A stretch of DNA of 17,820 nt from Granulicella sp. (GTDB lineage Bacteria > Acidobacteriota > Terriglobia > Terriglobales > Acidobacteriaceae). Made by a program: the position numbers and the translations under genes. Below, in pieces: positions 7,084 to 13,152 of the stretch. Each line of letters begins with the position of its first letter. The stretch's first letter is position 1. The stretch is from contig PKWK01000118.1 in the NCBI GenBank assembly GCA_003133205.1, forward strand, positions 1 through 17,820, read 5' to 3'. Under the pieces are notes generated by a model, which made no database searches, was not told where the DNA came from, and was given only the letters and a program-made list of their open reading frames with translations.

Positions 7084-9084
7084 CTACGGCAGCGCAAACG
7101 CAATCACATCATCCCCCGCCGCCACCGCAAAATACTGCCTTCCCGCCACCCCATACGCCATCGGCGAAGCATGCATCGGCTGCGGCAGTTTGTAGCTCCA
7201 CAGCTTCTTCCCCGTCCGCGCATCGTCCATCTCGAACCCACCCGCATCATTGCCGAACGCCACCAATCCACCCGCTGTCGACATCACACCCGCCACCGCG
7301 AATCCCTCGCCCAGCATCGGCTCGCGCCACGCAAAGTCCAGCTTCTCCACATCGAACGCGTTGATCCACGCTGACTCAGGATGATCCCCCAGCGGCCGCT
7401 CCGCACCGGTCGAGTAGTACGCCTCCCCCTCCACGAACGTCTCCGTCGTCGCCTTGAACAAGCTGCACTGCTCCAGCGAGCGGAAGTAAAACATCTTCGT
7501 CGCCGGGTCATAGCTCGGCGAGTACCAGTTCGTCGCGCCGTTCACGCTCGGGCACACCGTCACACCCTTCTCATCCGGCACCAGCCCGTTCGAAATCGGC
7601 CGCCCCTTCGCATCGATCCCCTTCGCCCAGTTCTCCCCCGCGCTGAACTGCTTCGACGCAAGATACTCGCCCGTCGTCCGATCCAGCACATACAGAAAGC
7701 CGTTGCGATTCGCCGTCACCACCAGCTTCCGCGGCTGACCTTTGAAGTTCGCGTCCACCAACACCGGAGTCTCCTCCGCGTCGTAGTCGTACATGTCGTG
7801 CGGATTGAACTGGAAGTACCACTTCAGCTTGCCTGTATCCGGATCGAGTGCCAGCAGCGAACTCGTATACAGATCATCCCCCGGCCGCACGCTCCCATCG
7901 AAGTCCGGCGAAGGATTCCCCGTGCCCCAGTAGATCGTGTTCAGCTCCGCATCGTATGTCCCCGGCATCCACGTCGTGCCGCCGCCATGCAGATACGCGT
8001 CGCCCGGCCAGCTCTCCGAACCCTTCTCGCCCGGCGCCGGAATCGTCCAGAACCGCCTCGCCTGCTTGCCTGTCTTCACGTCATACGCCGCCACAAATCC
8101 GCGCACGCCATCGTCGCCGCCCGAAGTCCCCACCAGCACCTTGTCCTTCACAATCAGCGGAGCGCTGGTCGCCCCATAATTCTTATTGCCCGTCGCGTAC
8201 AACACGTCCCAGATTTGCTCGCCCGTCCGCGCATCCAGGCACAGCAGGTGCGCATTGTCCGTCTCCAAATACACGCGCGTTCCCAGCACAGCAACCCCGC
8301 GGTTGATATGCCCCGAAGCATCGTCGATCAGCCCCTCCGACACCGCGCGCGCATGATGCCACAGCGCCTTGCCGGTCTTCGCATCCACCGCCCACGCATC
8401 GTTCGAGCGCGTCACAAACATCACCCCGGCCACCACCACCGGAGTCACCTCCATCACGCCCGCGCCGCTCGTATGAAACGTCCACGCCGCTTTCAGCCGC
8501 CCCACATTCGCCGGCGTCACCTCATCCATCGCGCTATAGCGCCGCCCGCTATAGTCGCCGTTGTACGAGACCCAATTCTCCCGCACCTCCTTCTGATTCA
8601 AATCGCTCTGCTTCACATCCACCGCAACCGCCACCGCACCGGGTGCCGCACTGGGTGCCCTACTGGGTGCCCCAGGTCTCGCTTCTGAGACCTGGGTCTT
8701 CGCATCGCCACCAGAGCCGGGTGCCCCATTCATCGCAGTCTCATCGCGATGGGTGGGGTCGGAACTCACCCCCTGCAACACCCGCAGATACCGCACCACC
8801 GCCGCAATCTTCTCATCCCCAATCGCCTTCACCCCCGGCATCCCCTTACCCGGAACGCCATCGCGCACAATCCGAACCAACTCCGCATCCGACAGCGCAA
8901 TCGTCTTGGGCAGCGTAGCAATCGCCGGCCCCTTCAAGCTCCCCGACCCATCCGCCCCATGACACGCCGCACAAGTCACCGCATACTGCCGCGCCCCCAC
9001 ATCCCCCTGTGCCAACCCGCGCACCCCCGCGAGCCCCAACACGCACAAGCCAACGAACATCCTCACAAACCGCGCGTAGAACAT
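7084..9084 (-). CDS. Cytochrome c-PQQ propeller fusion, quinoprotein alcohol dehydrogenase-like
   Basis: From the ATG at 9084 the protein has 666 residues: a signal peptide (FVGLCVLGLAGVRGLAQ), a cytochrome c domain with CAACH at 38-42 and a later methionine in GKGMPG, an unusual linker, and an eight-bladed PQQ-type propeller. The longer start at 9120 lies within a dispersed repeat and is less likely. Relatives oxidise alcohols in the periplasm. Against methanol dehydrogenase (MxaF/XoxF), N390 in GTGNPSPDF matches the metal-binding Asn, and D433-Y-D435 in HDMYDYD matches the catalytic Asp plus the extra Asp of lanthanide enzymes. However, D324 replaces the metal-binding Glu in SGxExGVRG, and the adjacent cysteine pair is replaced by Ala-Ser in DDASGHINRG. 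The fused cytochrome is N-terminal. Cofactor use is therefore uncertain; acidobacteria have related quinoproteins with altered pockets. The gene contains repeats at 8641-8757. Confidence 0.88.
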   Translation of the reverse strand: MFYARFVRMFVGLCVLGLAGVRGLAQGDVGARQYAVTCAACHGADGSGSLKGPAIATLPKTIALSDAELVRIVRDGVPGKGMPGVKAIGDEKIAAVVRYLRVLQGVSSDPTHRDETAMNGAPGSGGDAKTQVSEARPGAPSRAPSAAPGAVAVAVDVKQSDLNQKEVRENWVSYNGDYSGRRYSAMDEVTPANVGRLKAAWTFHTSGAGVMEVTPVVVAGVMFVTRSNDAWAVDAKTGKALWHHARAVSEGLIDDASGHINRGVAVLGTRVYLETDNAHLLCLDARTGEQIWDVLYATGNKNYGATSAPLIVKDKVLVGTSGGDDGVRGFVAAYDVKTGKQARRFWTIPAPGEKGSESWPGDAYLHGGGTTWMPGTYDAELNTIYWGTGNPSPDFDGSVRPGDDLYTSSLLALDPDTGKLKWYFQFNPHDMYDYDAEETPVLVDANFKGQPRKLVVTANRNGFLYVLDRTTGEYLASKQFSAGENWAKGIDAKGRPISNGLVPDEKGVTVCPSVNGATNWYSPSYDPATKMFYFRSLEQCSLFKATTETFVEGEAYYSTGAERPLGDHPESAWINAFDVEKLDFAWREPMLGEGFAVAGVMSTAGGLVAFGNDAGGFEMDDARTGKKLWSYKLPQPMHASPMAYGVAGRQYFAVAAGDDVIAFALP
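8641..8676. repeat. Three 12-bp direct repeats GGGTGCCxxACT inside the quinoprotein gene
   Basis: Three imperfect 12-base units, GGGTGCCGCACT, GGGTGCCCTACT and GGGTGCCCCAGG, run head to tail and lead into the stem-loop at 8671. The repeat head GGGTGCCC has thus been amplified in frame, encoding a Pro/Ala/Ser-rich linker on the minus strand (PGAPSRAPSAAPGA). Confidence 0.8.
8671..8696. repeat. Stem-loop repeat, type 2, inside the quinoprotein gene
   Basis: CCCAGGTCTC (8671-8680) and GAGACCTGGG (8687-8696) form a perfect 10-base stem with the loop GCTTCT. The same loop and outer stem occur at 11585-11610 with different but still complementary stem bases. Confidence 0.9.
8725..8757. repeat. Stem-loop repeat, type 1, copy 2, inside the quinoprotein gene
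   Basis: CCCATTCATCGC (8725-8736) and GCGATGGGTGGG (8746-8757) enclose a 9-base loop, headed by GGGTGC. It is in frame and encodes the linker segment PTHRDETAMNGAP on the minus strand, between the cytochrome and propeller domains. Confidence 0.9.
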
Positions 9085-9112
9085 CGCATCCAATGTAGCC
9101 GCAGCGCATTCG

Positions 9113-9145
9113 CTTGTCATTCCGCAGCGAAGCGGAGGAATCCGC
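9113..9145. repeat. Dispersed 'GTCATTCCG-AGCGAAG' type repeat
   Basis: CTTGTCATTCCGCAGCGAAG at 9113-9132, continuing with CGGAGGAATCC, is partly self-complementary (CCGC with GCGG, ATTCC with GGAAT). Such repeats are widespread between genes in several soil phyla. It starts just upstream of the quinoprotein gene. Confidence 0.65.
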
Positions 9146-9177
9146 TTTTGTCCTTGAACCGCCGCAAATCCGGGTGG

Positions 9178-9208
9178 CCCATCCTTTCGGCCTCATCGAA
9201 AGGGTGGG
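9178..9208. repeat. Stem-loop repeat, type 1, copy 3 (different stem)
   Basis: CCCATCCTTTC (9178-9188) and GAAAGGGTGGG (9198-9208) pair over 11 positions with one G-U, around the loop GGCCTCATC. The loop end CTCATC is the same as in copy 2 (8725-8757), while the inner stem is entirely different, yet complementary. The head is GGGTGGCCCA. Confidence 0.85.
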
Positions 9209-9252
9209 TTACAGCGCGCCATCGGCCTACTTCACCATCACCACCTTCACCG

Positions 9253-9282
9253 CTTGTCATTCTGAGCGCAGCGAAGAACCCC
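9253..9282. repeat. Dispersed 'GTCATTCTGAGCG' repeat
   Basis: CATTCTGAGCGCAGCGAAG at 9258-9276 follows CTTGT and is the second copy of the same type as 9113, a motif common between genes of acidobacteria and other soil bacteria. Confidence 0.7.
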
Positions 9283-9335
9283 CGTATTTTGCCCGGAGCG
9301 CCACCAACCCACCGGTAGCCGGGTACCCCCCAGAG

Positions 9336-9378
9336 CCTGTCCTGAGCTCGTCGAAGGATCTCGCTTCTGAGACTTGGG
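9336..9378. repeat. 'CCTGTCCTGAGC' repeat joined to half of a type 2 stem-loop
   Basis: CCTGTCCTGAGCTCGTCGAA begins at 9336 and resembles another dispersed motif of environmental bacteria. It runs directly into TCGCTTCTGAGACTTGGG (9361-9378), which is the loop and right arm of the type 2 stem-loop without its left arm. Confidence 0.6.
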
Positions 9379-9532
9379 TTTCCAAAGCAACTCATCCTCC
9401 CGATACGCCCAAAAAGCTGTCAACCCCCTCCGCTCACAACAAGAAATATTTCTCCTCAACAAGTCATCCCATACCAATGACTTACACCTTTTCCACTGCC
9501 CCAAAATAGTTGCCGAGGAGTTAGGTCCAACC

Positions 9533-9541
9533 TGCTATCAT
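9533..9541 (+). promoter_or_regulatory. Possible extended -10 promoter before the paired hairpins
   Basis: TGC-TATCAT fits an extended -10 element (TGn plus a TATAAT-like hexamer). TTGCCG at 9510-9515 is 20 bases upstream, too far for an ideal -35. If active, transcription would begin near 9548 and pass through both hairpins. Confidence 0.25.
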
Positions 9542-9558
9542 TAAGGAGTGGATTAAAG

Positions 9559-9586
9559 AAAGGCTCAGCCCCGCGGCTGAGCCTTT
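9559..9586. terminator. Strong hairpin, terminator-like or part of a small RNA
   Basis: AAAGGCTCAGC (9559-9569) and GCTGAGCCTTT (9576-9586) form a perfect 11-base stem with a 6-base loop. The A-run and T-run at the two sides are what bidirectional intrinsic terminators have, though the nearest upstream plus-strand gene ends at 7065. Confidence 0.6.
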
Positions 9587-9600
9587 CGTATTTGAGCCAA

Positions 9601-9632
9601 GGTCTGGACCAAGCGCAGACTTGGTCCAGACC
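9601..9632. other. Second perfect hairpin, 13-base stem
   Basis: GGTCTGGACCAAG (9601-9613) and CTTGGTCCAGACC (9620-9632) pair perfectly around CGCAGA. It follows the hairpin at 9559 by 14 bases. There is no T-run after it, so it is not a standard terminator. Confidence 0.6.
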
Positions 9633-9695
9633 TAACACCTTTAGCAACTAGACTTTGACAACTAAAGTACGGGGGGGAGGGGGTACCGATGCCAG

Positions 9696-9730
9696 CCAGC
9701 AACCAGCAACCAACCACCAGCAACCAACCA
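9696..9730. repeat. Five-unit heptamer array
   Basis: Five units of seven bases follow one another: CCAGCAA, CCAGCAA, CCAACCA, CCAGCAA, CCAACCA. The last four form a perfect 14-base tandem repeat. A second heptamer array lies on the other side of the following gene. Confidence 0.85.
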
Positions 9731-9772
9731 CGATCCTTGCCCCAACCCCGCCCGTCCACTAAGCTAATCACC

Positions 9773-10240
9773 ATGTACGAAGACTTCACCGTGACCGATC
9801 GCTGGACCGGCGAGCCGCTCCACTGCACCTGGCGCGGAACCATCGTCGCCATCGCCACGCGCCACGCCGACGCCACCGACATCCGCTTCGACGTCTCCGG
9901 CAAGCCCGTCTGGATCGCCCTGCCCAACGTCGCCTGGGTCGAGTTGAAGCGCCGCACCGGCAAGGTCATCACCGACTACCTCGCCGCCCAGCTCGCCGGC
10001 CGCTACCTCAAGCAGGCCATCGTGTCCGGCTACGACAACGGCCGCGAGATGTACACCATGACCGTCGACGAGGTCCTCGACCACGCCAACGCCGTCGTCC
10101 GGGAAGCCGGCGGAACCATGGCCCTGCCCTCGCTCCCCGTCATCAACGAAAACGTCGAGCCCGAGCGCGAACTCGACATCGCACTCCCCGGCGAGCCCCC
10201 GATCCCAGGCATCGGACCCCGCACCAGCAACATCCCGTGA
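9773..10240 (+). CDS. Hypothetical protein, 155 aa
   Basis: I do not recognise a family. The start MYEDFTVTDRWTGEP is chosen because upstream codons fall in the heptamer array; no good ribosome binding site is visible. The first 70 residues look beta-rich (LHCTWRGTIVAIATRH, DIRFDVSGKPVWIALP, VAWVELKRRTG), the middle helical (ITDYLAAQLAGRYLKQAI, VDEVLDHANAVVREAG), and the last 40 are Pro-rich and probably disordered. It has no signal peptide, so it is likely cytoplasmic. The codon use is strongly GC-rich, as in its neighbours. It could share a transcript with the lactonase gene 116 bases downstream, although a long inverted repeat lies between them. Confidence 0.72.
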   Translation: MYEDFTVTDRWTGEPLHCTWRGTIVAIATRHADATDIRFDVSGKPVWIALPNVAWVELKRRTGKVITDYLAAQLAGRYLKQAIVSGYDNGREMYTMTVDEVLDHANAVVREAGGTMALPSLPVINENVEPERELDIALPGEPPIPGIGPRTSNIP

Positions 10241-10245
10241 CGGCA

Positions 10246-10334
10246 AGTGGTCAGTGGTGAGTGATAAGTGGTAAGTGACTGCCTCTGAATCGTGTGCGCT
10301 TTTACTGACCACTTACCACTCACCACTGACCACT
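10246..10334. repeat. Long inverted repeat built of heptamers
   Basis: The left arm 10246-10276 and right arm 10304-10334 are complementary at 29 of 31 positions, with a 27-base spacer. Each arm is made of 7-base units of the type AGTGGTN (left: AGTGGTC, AGTGGTG, AGTGATA, AGTGGTA, AGTGACT). It ends 22 bases before the lactonase start codon and could fold into a large hairpin in the transcript. Confidence 0.9.
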
Positions 10335-10356
10335 GCATTTCTCCGAGGCACCGCCC

Positions 10357-11568
10357 ATGTTCACACGCCGCCGATTCCTCCTAACTCTTCCAGCCGTCGC
10401 CCTGTCGCGCCATCTCGCGACCGCCCAGTCCTTCACCAATCCCCTCAAGAAGAAGCCCGCGCCGCCGCCGCCGCCCAGCTTCGTCTACTTCGGCACCGAC
10501 ACCGCAAAAGGCGTCGCCAAGGGAATCTACCTCTCCCGCTTCGACCGCACCGCCGGCCAGCTCACCGCTCCAGCGCTGGTCGCCGAGACGCTGCGCCCGT
10601 CCTACCTCGCACTCTCAACGCCCGTCGCCGGCCATCGCCGCCTCTACGCCGTCAACGCCGTGCCCGACGCCTCCGCCACCATCACCAGCTTCCAAATGGA
10701 CCCAACCACCGGCGCGCTGAAGGAAATCAACCAGGTCACCTCCGCCGGCGCCGGCCCCTGCTACGTCTCGCTCGACGCCACCGGCGAAACCGCCTTCGTC
10801 GCCAACTACGTCGGCTCCACCATCGCCACCTACCGCGTCCATCCCGACGGCAGTCTCTCCGAACCCGTTGAGCGCATCGACTACAAGAACCCCAAGTTCG
10901 GCAAGCGCGGCCCGGTCACCGCGCGCCAGGACGTCCCGCACCCGCACTCCGTCCACCTGTCGCCTGACAACCGCTTCCTCCTCGTCAACGACCTCGGCTC
11001 CGACGCCATCACCGTCTTCGCCATCGAACCCGAAGGTCGCCTCGGCTCGCCCGCGCTCTTCACCAACGATCGCCCCGGCTGCGGCCCGCGCCACATCGCC
11101 TTCCACCCCAACGGCCGCTGGGTCTACTCCATCAACGAGATCGACTCCACCATCGACCACTTCCTCTGGACCACCACCAGTTCCCGCACCGATCCGCAGG
11201 GCCTGCTGGTCAACACCGGCTTCCACGTCAAGACCATCGCGGCCGACTTTCCCGCCGCGAAGAACACCGCCGCCGAAGTCCAGATCTCCCCCGACGGCAA
11301 CTTCCTCTACGCCTCCAATCGCGGCGAAGACTCGCTGGTCGTCTTCTCCATCTCCGCCGACGGCAAGCTCACCTTCATCGAGCGCGTCCCCTGCGGCGGC
11401 AAAACCCCGCGCCACTTCACCCTCGACCCCTCCGGCCGCTGGATCCTCTGCGGCAACCAGGACTCCGCCACCGTCACCGTCTTCCGCCGCGACGGAGGCA
11501 CCGGCCGCATCGACGGCCCCACCCAGACCCTGCCGCTCGACTCCGTAATGTTCACCCTCTTCGCCTAA
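10357..11568 (+). CDS. Exported lactonase-family beta-propeller protein (6-phosphogluconolactonase-like fold)
   Basis: The 403-residue protein opens with a twin-arginine signal (TRRRFLLTLPAVALS), so it is probably folded in the cytoplasm and exported through Tat. A short Pro/Lys linker (KKKPAPPPPP) precedes a seven-bladed propeller of the PF10282 lactonase family. Typical blade motifs are GAGPCYVSLDATGETAFVANY, GCGPRHIAFHPNGRWVYSINE and KTPRHFTLDPSGRWILCGNQ. Family members hydrolyse sugar lactones such as 6-phosphogluconolactone, but exported versions in soil bacteria rarely have a proven substrate. Its length is normal. A GAGG is found 9-12 bases before the ATG. Oxidised aldose lactones made by a periplasmic quinoprotein would be a plausible substrate, but that is inference. 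Confidence 0.88.
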   Translation: MFTRRRFLLTLPAVALSRHLATAQSFTNPLKKKPAPPPPPSFVYFGTDTAKGVAKGIYLSRFDRTAGQLTAPALVAETLRPSYLALSTPVAGHRRLYAVNAVPDASATITSFQMDPTTGALKEINQVTSAGAGPCYVSLDATGETAFVANYVGSTIATYRVHPDGSLSEPVERIDYKNPKFGKRGPVTARQDVPHPHSVHLSPDNRFLLVNDLGSDAITVFAIEPEGRLGSPALFTNDRPGCGPRHIAFHPNGRWVYSINEIDSTIDHFLWTTTSSRTDPQGLLVNTGFHVKTIAADFPAAKNTAAEVQISPDGNFLYASNRGEDSLVVFSISADGKLTFIERVPCGGKTPRHFTLDPSGRWILCGNQDSATVTVFRRDGGTGRIDGPTQTLPLDSVMFTLFA

Positions 11569-11584
11569 CCTCAAAACTGGGTGC

Positions 11585-11610
11585 CCCACATCTCGCTTCT
11601 GAGATGTGGG
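11585..11610. repeat. Stem-loop repeat, type 2, intergenic copy
   Basis: CCCACATCTC (11585-11594) and GAGATGTGGG (11601-11610) form a perfect 10-base stem around GCTTCT, headed by GGGTGC from 11579. Compared with the copy at 8671, two stem pairs changed on both sides together. Confidence 0.9.
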
Positions 11611-11634
11611 CGGAGCGCCACAAACATTGGGTGC

Positions 11635-11667
11635 CCCATTCATCGCAGTTTCACCGCGATGAGTGGG
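11635..11667. repeat. Stem-loop repeat, type 1, copy 4
   Basis: CCCATTCATCGC (11635-11646) and GCGATGAGTGGG (11656-11667) pair over 12 positions around AGTTTCACC, headed by GGGTGC. It follows the type 2 stem-loop by 24 bases, the same order and nearly the same spacing as in the quinoprotein gene. Confidence 0.9.
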
Positions 11668-11762
11668 TTATTGCGCCTGCGCAGAAATTAACTTCGGCCA
11701 TGACCACAGCAAATCGTCATCCCAAACCGTCTCACCTTTATCCGAACCAAGAGGCTCGCCCG

Positions 11763-12003
11763 ATGCAGATCCGCAGAACGCTCCTGCTCCTCGCCGCTGC
11801 TGTCTCCGCGTCGATCGCCCTCAGCGACTTCGCCGCCCCGAGCGCCCGAAGGCGCACAGCCCTCCGCCGCGCTGCCTCCATCCGACTCCGGCCCATCCAT
11901 CTTCACCGCCTTACAGGAACAACTCGGCCTCAAACTCGAATCCATCAAGACCCCCATCGAGGTCTTCGTGATCGACCACATCGAGATGCCGTCGGAGAAC
12001 TGA
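11763..12003 (+). pseudogene. Remnant of a TIGR03435-family gene (internal deletion plus frameshift)
   Basis: The ATG at 11763 opens a signal-peptide-like segment (MQIRRTLLLLAAAVSASIAL). From about 11845 the next frame, not the same one, encodes a tail with APEGAQPSAALPPSD, then GPSIFTALQEQLGLKLESIK, then PIEVFVIDHIEMPSEN, ending at the TGA 12001-12003. This tail is the conserved C-terminus of TIGR03435 proteins and closely parallels the end of the intact gene next door (LGLNLKRGKGPIQTLVIDHIEKPSEN). The roughly 170-200 residues normally between signal and tail are gone, and the two surviving parts are out of frame by one base. It cannot make a functional protein of the family. Confidence 0.8.
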
Positions 12004-12049
12004 AGCAATGCCGGTGTATCGTGTTCCGCAAGAGCCAAAGGACCTCAAA

Positions 12050-12871
12050 ATGAACTTCAATTCGCAGCTTTCGATTCTTCTGCTCGGCGCAATGGCCGTC
12101 GCGCAGCCCATCGCATCTGCACAGCAGGCGACGCAGCAACCTTCCGCAGCTGCTGTGCTTCCATCCTTCGAGGTCGCCACCATCAAGCCCGTCGATCCCG
12201 CTCACGGAGGTGCGATGGGCTTCTATTCGCGCCCGGGCGGCCGGGTGTTCCTGGGATTCGCCAACGCGAAGACGATTATTTCCTACGCGTTCGATGTTCA
12301 GGGATTCCAGATCGCAGGCGGACCGGAGTGGGTCTCCACCGACCGCTACAACATCGAGGCCATTCCTCCGGACTCGGCGCAATCGCGCACTGCGAAGCAG
12401 CCTCCCCTCGCCGCCACTCCGTCCAGCGAGCAGCGCCTGATGCTGCAGAGCCTGCTGCGCGATCGGTTCGGACTGCGATATCACCGAGAGACCAGGGAAG
12501 GCGCCGTCTACATCCTCACGCGCGGCAGCGGCAAGCTCCAGCTTCAGGAGCCGAAGGATAAGGATGGCGACGCGCGCGGCGCAGTGATGATGAAGCAAGG
12601 CGGCATCGCCGATGGCGAGGCGTTTGGTGAGAACATTTCGATCCAGGCGCTCGCCGAATCGCTGAGCGACGGTCTTCATCTCCCCGTGCTGGACCAGACC
12701 GGCATCACAGGCAGGTACGACTTTCATCTCGATCCGGTCGATCCGGAAAACCACGACTATGCCGCAGCCATCTTCGACGCGATGCATCGCCTCGGCCTCA
12801 ACCTCAAGCGTGGCAAAGGGCCCATCCAAACACTCGTCATCGACCACATCGAAAAGCCTTCAGAAAACTAG
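12050..12871 (+). CDS. TIGR03435-family exported protein
   Basis: The 273-residue protein has a signal peptide (NFNSQLSILLLGAMAVAQPIASAQ) and the family pattern throughout: PSFEVATIKPVDP at about 43-55, ISYAFDVQGFQIAGGPEW, LMLQSLLRDRFGLRYHRETRE, YILTRGSGKLQL, LAESLSDGLHLPVLDQTGITGRYDFHL and the C-terminal VIDHIEKPSEN. TIGR03435 proteins are abundant in acidobacteria, often next to BlaR/M56-type peptidase or sigma factor genes; none is here, and the biochemical role is unknown. The ATG at 12050 follows AAAGGA by 7 bases, so I reject the upstream start at 12008. The remnant of a sister copy ends 46 bases upstream, which suggests an old tandem duplication. Confidence 0.92.
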   Translation: MNFNSQLSILLLGAMAVAQPIASAQQATQQPSAAAVLPSFEVATIKPVDPAHGGAMGFYSRPGGRVFLGFANAKTIISYAFDVQGFQIAGGPEWVSTDRYNIEAIPPDSAQSRTAKQPPLAATPSSEQRLMLQSLLRDRFGLRYHRETREGAVYILTRGSGKLQLQEPKDKDGDARGAVMMKQGGIADGEAFGENISIQALAESLSDGLHLPVLDQTGITGRYDFHLDPVDPENHDYAAAIFDAMHRLGLNLKRGKGPIQTLVIDHIEKPSEN

Positions 12872-12883
12872 TACCCTGTATCT

Positions 12884-13144
12884 GTGTTCCTGCGCAAGCT
12901 CACTATCGAACGCATCGACGCTGCCGGCGTGGCGCATCTCTGCCCGATCGCGCAGCTCGACAACTTTGCCATGCGCAACTTCACCAACGACGCGGTCTTC
13001 GACGACACGCTGCCCATCGCCGACGGCCTGCTCGAAGCGGGCACGCGCGTCCCCATCGACCGCCTCAGCGCGGCGATGCAGGACTGGTTTCGCCGCAAGA
13101 GCTACCTCGCCGCCACCGACCACCTCCGCATCACTGAACGATGA
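12884..13144 (+). CDS. Small hypothetical protein, 86 aa (GTG start)
   Basis: I do not recognise this protein. The frame opens with GTG at 12884, twelve bases after the stop of the TIGR03435 gene, so the two may share a transcript. The sequence is compact and soluble (FLRKLTIERIDAAGVAHLCPIA, NFAMRNFTNDAVFDDTLPI, MQDWFRRKSYLAATDHLRI) with no signal peptide. It looks like a small alpha/beta domain. No strong ribosome binding site is visible, and the start may differ. The codon use fits the neighbours and the protein has an ordinary composition, which supports coding. Confidence 0.6.
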   Translation: MFLRKLTIERIDAAGVAHLCPIAQLDNFAMRNFTNDAVFDDTLPIADGLLEAGTRVPIDRLSAAMQDWFRRKSYLAATDHLRITER

Positions 13145-13152
13145 CTTGGGTG

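Larger units (their letters stand above)
9121..9772. other. Gene-free interval filled with repeats and hairpins
   Basis: I see no convincing protein gene in these 650 bases. The interval holds four or five dispersed repeats (9113-9378), an AT-richer stretch 9420-9510, two strong hairpins (9559-9632), a G-rich run at 9671-9683 and a heptamer array at 9696-9730 just before the next gene. Confidence 0.7.

Noticed and set aside
7381..8688. Plus-strand reading frame of 435 codons opposite the quinoprotein gene
   Set aside because: The Arg/His/Pro-rich translation has no recognisable pattern, while the opposite strand encodes a clear cytochrome c-PQQ protein.
9085..9120. Upstream start codon (9120) for the quinoprotein
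   Set aside because: The added residues come from a dispersed intergenic repeat and do not extend the signal peptide; 9084 gives a normal one.
9552..9635. Short open frame after AAGGAG running through the two hairpins (possible leader peptide)
   Set aside because: It would need an ATT start, has no run of a single regulatory amino acid, and no gene follows at a suitable distance.
9671..9683. G-quadruplex
   Set aside because: There are only two adjacent G-runs; four are needed for a standard intramolecular quadruplex.
9696..10335. CRISPR array
   Set aside because: The repeats are 7-base units without unique spacers, and no cas gene is present.
10615..11643. Minus-strand frame of 342 codons opposite the lactonase gene
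   Set aside because: The translation is nearly only Gly, Val, Asp, Glu and Ala, as expected for the antisense of GC-rich coding sequence.
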